Below, piece by piece: positions 20,299-30,075 of a stretch of 64,000 bases of DNA. Origin of the DNA: an uncultured Rhodospirillales bacterium. GTDB taxonomy: Bacteria > Pseudomonadota > Alphaproteobacteria > Acetobacterales > Acetobacteraceae. A program made the position numbers and the translations under genes. The stretch's first letter is position 1, and each line of letters opens with the position of its first letter. The notes beneath the pieces were generated by a model. The model was not told where the DNA came from. It made no database searches and saw only the letters and a list, made by a program, of their open reading frames with translations. The stretch is from positions 1-64,000 of the forward strand of contig CAIYCW010000107.1 in the NCBI GenBank assembly GCA_903924855.1, given 5' to 3'.

Positions 20299-21423
20299 TC
20301 AGTGAAACACGTCGCACGGGCTGTCGGCCCGGAGGATGGCGCCCATGGTGCGGCCGAGGCGTTCGGCATCGGCCACCGTGCCGGTGAGCACGCGCCGGCA
20401 CAGGAAGCTGCCATCGGCGCGGGCGACAAGGCCTGCAAGGCGCAGCTGGCCGTTTGGCTCGATGGTGGCGTGGCCGCCGATGGGTGTGGCGCAGGAGCCG
20501 TCCAGCACGGCGAGCATGGCGCGTTCGGCGGTGGCGACGGCGCGGGCGATGGGGTCTTCCACGGCGCGCAGCATTTCGAGCAACTCGGTGTCATCCGACC
20601 GGACGGTGACGCCGACGATGCCCTGGGCCGGGGAGGGGAGCATGGTCTCGGGGTCGAGGATGATGGTCGCCTCATGCTCCAGATCGAGGCGGCGCAGGCC
20701 TGCGAGGGCGAGCAGGCTGGCCTCGTAGCGGCCTTCGCGGACCTTGCCGAGGCGGGATTGCACGGTGCCGCGGATCATCTCGATGCGCAGATCGGGGCGG
20801 GCGTGCAGCAGCTGGGCCTGCCGGCGGACCGAGGAGGTGCCGACCAGGGCGCATTCGCGCAGCGATGCCAGCGGGTCGGTGGGATCGAAGCTGCCGGGAT
20901 CATCCTGCAGGACCAGCACGTCACGCGCGTCCTCCCGGGTGAGGGTGCAGGCGAGTGAGATGCCATCCGGCAGGGTGGTTTCCAGGTCCTTCAGCGAGTG
21001 CACCGCCATGTCGACCCGGCCGTCGAGCAGGGCTTCGTGGATCTCCTTGGCGAACAGGCCCTTGCCGCCGATCTCGGCCAGTCTGCGGTGCTGGACGGCG
21101 TCGCCGGTGGTCTGGATGACGTGTTCCTGAAACACATCCATGCCCTTGAGCACCGGGCACAGCCGGCTGAGCAAGGACATGAAGTTGCGGGTCTGCACCA
21201 TGGCGAGCGGCGAGGCGCGGGTGCCGACCTTCAGCGGCAGGTCGCGGGCATGGCGCTTGACGCGTCTGCGGGCGGCTTCCTCCGCCTCTGGCTGGCCGTA
21301 GAAGGGCTGGGCCTGCAGGACGTCCGCCCGGCGGGCCGTGGTCTGCGGGGCGTGAGGCCAGGCAAGCTGGGCGGCACTTGGCCCATGGCCCTTCTGCGGG
21401 GTGCCGTTTGGGGTATCAGACAT
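20299..21423 (-). CDS. hemC: Hydroxymethylbilane synthase (porphobilinogen deaminase) with N-terminal extension
   Basis: A 374-residue enzyme that polymerises four porphobilinogens into hydroxymethylbilane. The core starts near residue 62 (LPLKVGTRASPLAMVQ). The HSLKDLE Asp, GTSSVRR and the dipyrromethane-cofactor Cys311 in DGSCATPIGGHA are present. About 60 hydrophilic residues precede the core. I see no ATG, GTG or TTG between the first ATG and the core, so the extension is probably real. The ATG overlaps the tspO stop by 8 nt. It is the last gene of the bchG-bch2-bchP-tspO-hemC run, which ties early tetrapyrrole synthesis to bacteriochlorophyll genes. Confidence 0.94.
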   Translation of the reverse strand: MSDTPNGTPQKGHGPSAAQLAWPHAPQTTARRADVLQAQPFYGQPEAEEAARRRVKRHARDLPLKVGTRASPLAMVQTRNFMSLLSRLCPVLKGMDVFQEHVIQTTGDAVQHRRLAEIGGKGLFAKEIHEALLDGRVDMAVHSLKDLETTLPDGISLACTLTREDARDVLVLQDDPGSFDPTDPLASLRECALVGTSSVRRQAQLLHARPDLRIEMIRGTVQSRLGKVREGRYEASLLALAGLRRLDLEHEATIILDPETMLPSPAQGIVGVTVRSDDTELLEMLRAVEDPIARAVATAERAMLAVLDGSCATPIGGHATIEPNGQLRLAGLVARADGSFLCRRVLTGTVADAERLGRTMGAILRADSPCDVFH

Positions 21424-21943
21424 GGCGTGGGTCCTTGAAGGCGGCTTGCAGGAGAGGGGTGAGGATGTCCCCGCGGCCGAACGGGCCGTTGAGACGCACG
21501 ATGGTGAGGTTCAGGTAGCTGGCAAACGCCACCCAGACGATGTAGGGCGCCATGCACCAGGCGGCGGTGTGCGAGATTGGATAGAGCGTCACGAAGAGGG
21601 CGACATTGATCAGTTGCAATGCGCAGACCTCGATCAACGCCCAATCTGGCCGTTTCAGCCGGAAATAGAACAGGCTCCACACCGCGTTCAGCACGCCGTT
21701 GGCCGTAAACAGCAGCACCACCAGGCGGCGATAGGCCATGTCGGGCGCGTTGTCCCAGCCGATGACCGAAGCGGCACAGGCGAGCGAGAGGATGACGGTC
21801 CAGGCCGGGCCGAACAGCCAATCGGGTGGCTTCCAGCTGGGGAAACGCAGCGCGTAGTACCACGGTGTCAGCTTGGTGAGCACGCCGCCGGCCACGGCCA
21901 CCAGGATGGTGGAGAAGGCCGCGATGAGGATGGTGCTGGTCAC
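21416..21943 (-). CDS. tspO: TspO/MBR family tryptophan-rich sensory protein
   Basis: A 175-residue, five-helix membrane protein of the TspO/benzodiazepine receptor family. Characteristic motifs are PSWKPPDWLFGPAWTVILSL, NAVWSLFYFRLKRPDWAL and PYIVWVAFASYLNLTIV. In Rhodobacter, TspO is an outer-membrane protein that modulates photosynthesis gene expression, apparently through tetrapyrrole intermediates (established for that genus). The GTG start overlaps the bchP stop as GTGA, and its stop overlaps the hemC start by 8 nt. It is thus translationally embedded between a late bacteriochlorophyll gene and an early porphyrin gene. Confidence 0.92.
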   Translation of the reverse strand: MTSTILIAAFSTILVAVAGGVLTKLTPWYYALRFPSWKPPDWLFGPAWTVILSLACAASVIGWDNAPDMAYRRLVVLLFTANGVLNAVWSLFYFRLKRPDWALIEVCALQLINVALFVTLYPISHTAAWCMAPYIVWVAFASYLNLTIVRLNGPFGRGDILTPLLQAAFKDPRHV

Positions 21944-23136
21944 GATGGGGCAAGCCCCAGCAATTGCCGCATGTCCTTGACGAAGATGCGCAGCTGGGCG
22001 CGCTTCTCCTGTTTGACCAGCTTCTTGTGCATGTAGGATTCCCATGTCAGGCGCTGGATGTCGGGGTCGCGGCACATCTTGACGAAGCCCTCGCGGCGCT
22101 TGTCGGACGAGTACCAGAAATATTGCATGATCCCGAGGATCATGAAGACGCGGCCATGCTCCTTCATGAAGCTTTTGCGGGCCGAGGCGAGGGCGCGGGC
22201 ATCGCCGGTGTCGCAGAACTCGGTCACCGATTCGGCTGCGAGACGGCCGCAGGCCATGGCGTAGTAGATGCCCTCTCCGGAGGCCGGGGCCACGACGCCC
22301 GCGGCATCGCCGGCGACGATGACGTCGCGCCCGTTGTCCCAGCGCTTGAGCGGTTTGAGTGGGATGGGAGCGCCTTCGCGCCTGATGGTGCGCAGGGCGG
22401 CGAGGCCGGTCTTGGCGCGCAACTCGGAGACCGAGCCACGCAGCGAGAAGCCTTTCTGCATGGAGCCCGCGCCGATGCTCATCGTCTCGCCATGCGGGAA
22501 GATCCAGGCGTAGAAATCCGGCGACAGCTTGCCCTGGTAGAACACGTCGCAGCGATTGGGGTCGTAGTCCTGGGTTTCCTGCTTCGGCGCCTCGATGATC
22601 TCGTGATAGGCGAAGACGCATTTCATCCGGTCGCCGCCGGGGATCTCCTGTTTGGCGACCACCGAGCGCGCGCCATCGGCGCCGATCACCGCGCGGGCGC
22701 GCACGGCGCAGGGGGTTGAGCGGTCACGCTCGGCGCCTTCGAAGAAATGCACCACGGGTCCCTGCGCGTCTCGTGTGATGCGCTCGAAGGTGCCGGTGCG
22801 GCGGATGGCGCCGGCGCGGGCGGCGCGGGCGCGCAGGAATTCGTCGAAATGCTCGCGATCGACCATGCCGACGAAGCCGTTGCCGACCGGCATGTCCACC
22901 ACCTTGTCCGACGGGGCGATCATCCGGGCCGAGGTTGCGTGGGCGACGAGCTGGCTGTCCGGGATGTCGAAATCCTGGATGGCGCGCGGCGGGATGGCGC
23001 CGCCGCAGGGCTTGATGCGCCCGCCGCGGTCGAGCAGCAGCACGGACAGGCCGCGCCTTGCCAGGTCGTGGGCGGCGGTGGCACCGGCCGGACCGCCACC
23101 CACCACGACGACATCCACATGATCGGTCGGCTGCAT
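21940..23136 (-). CDS. bchP: Geranylgeranyl diphosphate / geranylgeranyl-bacteriochlorophyll reductase
   Basis: A 398-residue FAD-dependent reductase that saturates the geranylgeranyl tail to phytyl. It has the dinucleotide motif VVVVGGGPAGATAAHDLARRG, KPCGGAIPPRA, and the second FAD site VIVAGDAAGVVAPASGEGI. An ATG at 23148 overlaps the stop of the upstream gene. The ATG at 23136 is preferred because GGAG lies 6 nt before it and the FAD motif then begins near residue 8. Length agrees with BchP. Gene order bchG-bch2-bchP is the classical purple-bacterial arrangement. Confidence 0.95.
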   Translation of the reverse strand: MQPTDHVDVVVVGGGPAGATAAHDLARRGLSVLLLDRGGRIKPCGGAIPPRAIQDFDIPDSQLVAHATSARMIAPSDKVVDMPVGNGFVGMVDREHFDEFLRARAARAGAIRRTGTFERITRDAQGPVVHFFEGAERDRSTPCAVRARAVIGADGARSVVAKQEIPGGDRMKCVFAYHEIIEAPKQETQDYDPNRCDVFYQGKLSPDFYAWIFPHGETMSIGAGSMQKGFSLRGSVSELRAKTGLAALRTIRREGAPIPLKPLKRWDNGRDVIVAGDAAGVVAPASGEGIYYAMACGRLAAESVTEFCDTGDARALASARKSFMKEHGRVFMILGIMQYFWYSSDKRREGFVKMCRDPDIQRLTWESYMHKKLVKQEKRAQLRIFVKDMRQLLGLAPS

Positions 23137-23147
23137 CACAGGCTCCA

Positions 23148-24482
23148 TCAGGTTGGGGCGGGCCAGGCGCCGCGCGGGGCAGATGCACTCTGCAACGGGC
23201 GGAACACCTGGGCGGCTAGGGTTGCGGCGAACAGGAAGGCGCAGGCTTCGGCTGCGAAGACCACGCCATAGGCTTGCGCCTGGCTGGTCAGCAGAAGATG
23301 GGCGGCATCCGACAGGGCGGTGGCGCAGAGACCGCCGCAGCCAAACGCCACGGCCTGGGCGGCGCCCCAGATGCCCATGCGCACGCCTTCGCGCCCGGCT
23401 GTGCCGTGGGCCACCATCTGCATCATGGCGCCGATGGCGGCCACCGAGAACGCGCCGTTGGCGATGCCGAGGGCGAACACGGTCTGGCGCAGCGGCAGGA
23501 TGGGGCCGGAGAAGGCGGAGGCTGCGAGCAGCAGGGCGGCGATGGCGGAGGCGGCGCATCCGCCCATCGTCCACAGTCGCATCTGGGCGAAACGGGCGAG
23601 GCCCGCGCGGTTGCGCAGCGCCTGGCTGGCCAAGGCCACCAGGATCATGCCGAGCAGGGCGCCGCCGTGCTGGACGCCGGAGAGCTGGGTGGACTGGCCG
23701 GGGGTGAGCGCCATGACCGCGCCGGCAAACGGATCGAGGATAAGTTCCTGCGCGCTGTAGGCGAGCATGGCGGCGAAGACGAAGAGGGCGAAGCGGCGGG
23801 ATTGGCGTTCGCGCCAGACCTCGCGCAGGCCCTTGAGGAAGCTGGTCTCGGTGCCGTGGATGGTGATGGGCGCGGCACCGCCCTCCATGCCGCGCACGGC
23901 AAGTGCCGCGATGAGCAGGGCGAGGCCTGCCACCAGGGCGGTGACCTCGATCAGGCGGGATGGGCCGTAGGGGGCGAGCAGGCTGCCCGCGCCGATGGTG
24001 GTGATGACGAAGCCCGCGAACATCATCAGCCAGACGATGGTGGCGGCGGCGGGGCGGCGTTCGATGGCGACACGGTTGGACAGCAGCACCAGCAGCGAGG
24101 TGCCGGCGGCTCCCACGCCCAGCCCGAGCGCTGTGAAGGAGAGCACGGCCAGCACAATGCCGGACCAGAGATGGTGGGCCATCAGGGCCACCGAGATGGC
24201 GGCGCCGACACCGCCCAGGGCCAACAGCGCCATGCCGCCGATGATCCAGGGTGTGCGCCGGCCGCCGATATCCGAGCCGTGGCCGAGGCGCGGGCGCAGC
24301 ACCTGCACCAAATAATGCCAGGCCACCAGCGCACCGGGCAGCAGCGCCGGCAAGGCGAGCTCGACCACCATGACACGGTTCATCACCGAGGTGGTCATCA
24401 CCACGACGGCGCCGAGGGCGGCCTGCACCAGACCCAGGCGGATGATGCCAAGCCAGCCCAGCGATGGCGCGTTGGCCGTCAT
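23148..24482 (-). CDS. PucC/BCD-family MFS transporter (Bch2/ORF428-like)
   Basis: A 444-residue protein with about 12 hydrophobic helices, of the PucC-type major facilitator group that handles bacteriochlorophyll or light-harvesting assembly. Motifs GWLGIIRLGLVQAALGAVVVMT, MNRVMVVELALPALLPG and HGSDIGGRRTPWIIGG are typical. Its position between bchG and bchP matches ORF428/bch2 of Rhodobacter. A second family member, LhaA, lies at 36905. Start and stop overlap neighbours (ATGA with bchG; TGATG towards bchP). Confidence 0.9.
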   Translation of the reverse strand: MTANAPSLGWLGIIRLGLVQAALGAVVVMTTSVMNRVMVVELALPALLPGALVAWHYLVQVLRPRLGHGSDIGGRRTPWIIGGMALLALGGVGAAISVALMAHHLWSGIVLAVLSFTALGLGVGAAGTSLLVLLSNRVAIERRPAAATIVWLMMFAGFVITTIGAGSLLAPYGPSRLIEVTALVAGLALLIAALAVRGMEGGAAPITIHGTETSFLKGLREVWRERQSRRFALFVFAAMLAYSAQELILDPFAGAVMALTPGQSTQLSGVQHGGALLGMILVALASQALRNRAGLARFAQMRLWTMGGCAASAIAALLLAASAFSGPILPLRQTVFALGIANGAFSVAAIGAMMQMVAHGTAGREGVRMGIWGAAQAVAFGCGGLCATALSDAAHLLLTSQAQAYGVVFAAEACAFLFAATLAAQVFRPLQSASAPRGAWPAPT

Positions 24483-25384
24483 GGGGCGGTGCCGAGATTG
24501 AGGGCGATGGCCGTGACCATCATGCCGAGCACGTAGAGCGAGGTGCCGGTTGCGTTGTACCAGATGGCCTGTTCGCGCGGGGCGCGCAGCAGGCGGCCCA
24601 TCAGGGCGATCTGGGCTGTGAGCAGCCCCGCCACCAGCAGCGCGCAGATCGGATGGCCCCATACGGCAAGCAGGGTCACCACGACCAGCTGCGGGCCGGC
24701 CATCACGACGCAGGCGAAATGGGCGGCGGCGTCCACCCCCATCAGCACCGGCAGCGAGTCGACACCCATCTGCCGGTCGCCCTCGACGGATTTGAAGTCG
24801 TTCAGCGTCATGATGCCGTGGGCGCCGAAGCTGTAGAGCCCGGCCATGGCAAACACCTGCCAGGACGGCAGGTCGCCTGCCATCACGGCGGCGCCGGTGA
24901 TCCAGGGCAGGCCCTCATAGCAGGCGGCGACGACGGTGTTGCCGAGCCAGCCATTGCGCTTGAAGCGCAGCGGCGGGGCGGAATAGGCCCAGGCGCCGGC
25001 CATGCCGAGCAAGGCCGGGGCGAAGACGAAGCGGCCGAGCGAGGCTGCGACCAGCAGCGAGACCAGGGTCCAGGCGATGGCGATATAAAGGCCCCAGGCG
25101 CCGGGAATGCGGCCTGAGGGGATCGGGCGGTTGGGTTCGTTGATCGCATCGACATGGCGGTCGAACCAGTCATTGGCGGCCTGGCTGGTGCCGCAGACCA
25201 GCGGGCCGCAGAGCAGCACGCCGGTTGCGATCGAGAGGTAGCGCCCCTCCATGGCGTGGCCGGCGGAGACCAGGCCGCAGCTGAACGCCCACATCGGCGC
25301 GAACCAGGTGACCGGTTTCAGCAGTTCGAGCACTGCGCTGGGCGCCGGGCGGGTGGAAGCGGGGAGGGGAAGGGCCAAGGTCAC
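24479..25384 (-). CDS. bchG: Bacteriochlorophyll/chlorophyll synthase
   Basis: A 301-residue UbiA-family membrane prenyltransferase that esterifies bacteriochlorophyllide a with geranylgeranyl or phytyl diphosphate. The first Asp-rich motif is NDWFDRHVDAINEPNRPIPSG, and the second polar loop is LNDFKSVEGDRQMG. The start is GTG, overlapping the ppsR1 stop (GTGA). Its stop overlaps the next gene by 4 nt. Confidence 0.95.
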   Translation of the reverse strand: MTLALPLPASTRPAPSAVLELLKPVTWFAPMWAFSCGLVSAGHAMEGRYLSIATGVLLCGPLVCGTSQAANDWFDRHVDAINEPNRPIPSGRIPGAWGLYIAIAWTLVSLLVAASLGRFVFAPALLGMAGAWAYSAPPLRFKRNGWLGNTVVAACYEGLPWITGAAVMAGDLPSWQVFAMAGLYSFGAHGIMTLNDFKSVEGDRQMGVDSLPVLMGVDAAAHFACVVMAGPQLVVVTLLAVWGHPICALLVAGLLTAQIALMGRLLRAPREQAIWYNATGTSLYVLGMMVTAIALNLGTAP

Positions 25385-26835
25385 GCCGGCGGGTCCTCAT
25401 TCAGGTCGCCGAGTCCGTAGCGGCGCAGCTTGACGTAAAGGCTCTGCCGGCTGAGGCCGAGCATCTCGGCGGCCGAGGCGCGGTTGTCGCCGGTGAGTTC
25501 GAGAGCGGCCTCGATGCAGAGTTTCTCGATGACGTCGGTCGCCTCGCGCACCAGGTCCTTGAGTGCGATGCGACCGACGAGTTCGGTGAGCTGTTCGACC
25601 GAGCGGGGCAGTTCCTTGGGCAGTTGCAGGGACTGGGTGCCGGCCTGCGGCCTGCGGCCGACATTGCGGATGGCGAAGCCGAAGCTGGGCTGGCCGCCAT
25701 TGACCATGGCGACGGCGGAGATCTCGACATCCATGGTGTCGCCGAATTCGCCGCGCAGCACGGTTGCGAACAGGCGCACCGAGCCGCGCTGGCGCAGATT
25801 GGCGAGCAGGACGTCCATGTCCACGCCGGGGCGGCCGAGCCAGCGGTCGAGCGGCTGGTCGCGCGCCTGATCCTCGGTGGAGAGCTGGATCATGTCGCAG
25901 AAGGCGGCGTTGGCGGCGACGATGCGGCTGTCGGGGCCGACCACCACATAGCCGTCCGGCGCGTTGTCGATGAGTTTGAGCAGGCGGGCCTTGGCCTCCG
26001 GCATCGCCACCGGCTGGTCGGCCAGGGTGGGCGACAGGCGGATGAGGAACATCGATGCGCCTTCCTGGCGGAACATCGAGCCGGAGACGGTCACCTCCCG
26101 GTCGCCCTCGATCAGCCGGGCCTGGATGTCGTCGGCGCGGCCGACGGCGCGGATGCTGGCGAGCATGGTCTGCAGCCGGTCCTGGCTGTCGGCGTCGAAG
26201 GCGTCGCGGATGGAGCGCGACATCGAGCGTTTCCACTGTTCGCCGAACAGTTCGCGCGCGGAGGGATTGGCCTCGATCAGTTTGAGCGTGCCGGCATCGA
26301 CCACCAGCACCGCCTCGGAGGTCATCTCGAAGAGCAGGCGGTAGCGGGTTTCGACGTGGCGCAGCCTGGCGTAGTCGCGCTCCATCGATTGCTGGGCGTC
26401 GACCAGGCGTTGCTGCAGTTCGGAGATGTCGGTGAGGTCGCGGCCGAAGGCCACGACCAGGCCGGTCTCGGCGAGCTGTACTGTTGAATAGAGGATCGGC
26501 ACATAGCCGCCGGTGCGGGCGGTGTGGTTGAGGTGGCGCCAGCGTGGTGGGCCGGCCCCCTGGCCCGCGCGCAGCATCGCCTCGATCTTGCCGCGGCTGT
26601 CGGGGGCGACGATGTCGGCCCAGCTTTTGCCGACCCAGCTGTCGCAGCCCTCCAGATCCATCGCCAGGCGCTCGCTGTTGAAGGCGAGGTCGCGGATGAT
26701 GCCCTGGCTGTCGATGATCAGGGCGATGTCGGAGGCCGCGGTGATCAATGTGGCCGCGGCGTCCGGGTCGAGTGGACCCAGCGTGTCACGCGGCGATTTG
26801 AAGGCGTTCACGAGAGACGCAATCCTCCAATTCAC
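25381..26835 (-). CDS. ppsR: Transcriptional regulator PpsR/CrtJ, copy 1
   Basis: A 484-residue photosynthesis repressor-type protein with an N-terminal PAS (about 30-135), a linker coil, PAS1 (165-275), PAS2 (283-395) and a Fis-type HTH (440-475, NRASAAEMLGLSRQSLYVKLRRYG). In Rhodobacter the orthologue represses bch, crt and puc genes at TGT-N12-ACA palindromes in a redox-dependent way. Cysteines are C64, C313 and C440; C440, just before the HTH, is the likely counterpart of the redox-active HTH-region Cys. The start is GTG with a strong GGGAGG SD 6 nt away. Its stop overlaps bchG. A second paralogue lies at 44122. Confidence 0.93.
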   Translation of the reverse strand: MNWRIASLVNAFKSPRDTLGPLDPDAAATLITAASDIALIIDSQGIIRDLAFNSERLAMDLEGCDSWVGKSWADIVAPDSRGKIEAMLRAGQGAGPPRWRHLNHTARTGGYVPILYSTVQLAETGLVVAFGRDLTDISELQQRLVDAQQSMERDYARLRHVETRYRLLFEMTSEAVLVVDAGTLKLIEANPSARELFGEQWKRSMSRSIRDAFDADSQDRLQTMLASIRAVGRADDIQARLIEGDREVTVSGSMFRQEGASMFLIRLSPTLADQPVAMPEAKARLLKLIDNAPDGYVVVGPDSRIVAANAAFCDMIQLSTEDQARDQPLDRWLGRPGVDMDVLLANLRQRGSVRLFATVLRGEFGDTMDVEISAVAMVNGGQPSFGFAIRNVGRRPQAGTQSLQLPKELPRSVEQLTELVGRIALKDLVREATDVIEKLCIEAALELTGDNRASAAEMLGLSRQSLYVKLRRYGLGDLNEDPPA

Positions 26836-26932
26836 GAAGCGCCTCCCGTGCCGAGAGGAGGGACGTGCTTCAAGACCTGCCCGGCTGATCCGGCCACAGA
26901 TGCTTGAGACCTGAACGGGGGGAGCTGGGGGC

Positions 26933-27946
26933 TCAACCTGTCCGCGCCAGCAGAGAGATCAGCGCCTCGGCTTCGATGACCGCCTGGCTCGCATCGGCGG
27001 CTGTGGCGTCCGCCCCGGTTTCACGATACCGGCCGGGCTGCGCCACGAAGACCGAGCCGCCGACCATAATGCGCAAATGCTGATTCCGGGAAGCCTTGCG
27101 CGTGGCGCGTACGGTGGTGGCGAGTTGCGGCAGGGATTGTTCGCGGCTGGAGGAGAATCCCACCACGTCGAACCAGCTGCCGCGGACCAGGGCTGCGACC
27201 TCGCTGTTGCTGGTGATCTGCTCCAGGGAGACATCCCAGCGGGCGCGGCGGAAATATTGGGCGACGATGGCGAGGCCGAAGCCGTGCTGTTCGCCGATCG
27301 CGGTCATCAGCAGGATGCGCTTGGCCGGCAGTTTCAGCGGCACGCTGCCGGTGAAGCGCTCGTCGAGCAGATGCAGCAGGCGGTGCAGGCGGATGACGCC
27401 GCGTGTGACCGCGGTGAAATCGGTCTCGTCCGCATCCCACATCGTGCCGAGCAGGCGGGCGGCGGGGGCGAAGATCTCGGTGTAGAGCGAGTCGATCGGA
27501 ACACCGCTTGCCAACAATTCCTCGGTGCGCTGGGGGGCCAGATCGTCATCGCGGTCGATCAGCAGGGTGACGAACTCGCGCAGCTCGATCGCCTCGGGCT
27601 GCCAGTTCTGCCGTGTCGTGTGGGCGCTGATCGCGCGGGCGTGGTCTTCGCTGCCGGTGCTGTCAGAAGCTGCGGCTGTGCGCGGGCCGGATTGCCTGCG
27701 GTGGGCCTCGACCATGCGGGGGATGACAGCGGACTCGATCGCCTGGGAGAGCAGTGTCAGGCGGGATTTCCGTGTGTCGAGGAAATAGGGGCCGGCGCCG
27801 GTGAGGCCGCGGCGTGGGCCGGGCTGCGACCCGCGGGCCTGGTCCTGCTGTGCGGAGTCGGTGTGACGGCTGGAGTCCGGGCCACCGTGATGTGTGGCGC
27901 CCGATGGTTCGGACAGGTTCATCTGTGAGTCGTCCATGCCTGCCAT
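26933..27946 (-). CDS. aerR: AerR/PpaA-type cobalamin-binding photosynthesis regulator
   Basis: A 337-residue protein. Residues 1-55 are hydrophilic and low-complexity. Residues 115-200 resemble the helical cap, with GTMWDADETDF. The B12-binding Rossmann-like domain contains GEQHGFGLAIVAQYF, with H221 as probable axial ligand, and IMVGGSVF near the C-terminus. AerR and PpaA antagonise CrtJ/PpsR in response to light and cobalamin in Rhodobacter (established). The gene lies 97 nt upstream of ppsR1 in the same direction and diverges from bchF. The ATG at 27946 has AGGA nearby; ATGs at codons 4 and 9 are alternatives. Confidence 0.9.
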   Translation of the reverse strand: MAGMDDSQMNLSEPSGATHHGGPDSSRHTDSAQQDQARGSQPGPRRGLTGAGPYFLDTRKSRLTLLSQAIESAVIPRMVEAHRRQSGPRTAAASDSTGSEDHARAISAHTTRQNWQPEAIELREFVTLLIDRDDDLAPQRTEELLASGVPIDSLYTEIFAPAARLLGTMWDADETDFTAVTRGVIRLHRLLHLLDERFTGSVPLKLPAKRILLMTAIGEQHGFGLAIVAQYFRRARWDVSLEQITSNSEVAALVRGSWFDVVGFSSSREQSLPQLATTVRATRKASRNQHLRIMVGGSVFVAQPGRYRETGADATAADASQAVIEAEALISLLARTG

Positions 27947-27986
27947 CCGCTTCCTGCCCCTTAGGTAATCCGGTTCTGGCTAAAAC

Positions 27987-28033
27987 TGTCAAGTTGGATT
28001 TACGTTCGCGGTTGTTGACATCGAGGCGTCAAC
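27987..28033. promoter_or_regulatory. Candidate operator region in the divergent aerR-bchF spacer
   Basis: Two near-consensus PpsR half-variant sites, each one base from TGT-N12-ACA, abut: TGTCAAGTTGGATTTACG (27987-28004) and CGTTCGCGGTTGTTGACA (28003-28020). Overlapping the second is a perfect dyad GTTGAC-N8-GTCAAC (28014-28033). The rest of the 246-nt spacer (27947-28192) shows no further operator that I can identify. Binding is inference. Confidence 0.4.
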
Positions 28034-28192
28034 CCAACTAGCCTTTCAATCAACGAAGAAGCTGGAGGACGCCATTGGGGCCGACTTCTGGTTTTTTCAG
28101 AGAAGTGTCTGTTTTCAGCGTGTTATTCAGGGGCTGCGCACAGGTCCTGTTTTATACGCAAGCGGAAACGACCTTGGGGGCGACGTCAAGCC

Positions 28193-30072
<1,880 letters not shown>

Positions 30073-30075
30073 GCC

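Noticed and set aside
23148..24482. Naming the bchG-bchP interval gene pucC
   Set aside because: No puc light-harvesting genes are near, and the position matches Bch2/ORF428. The PucC family is stated but no symbol is given.
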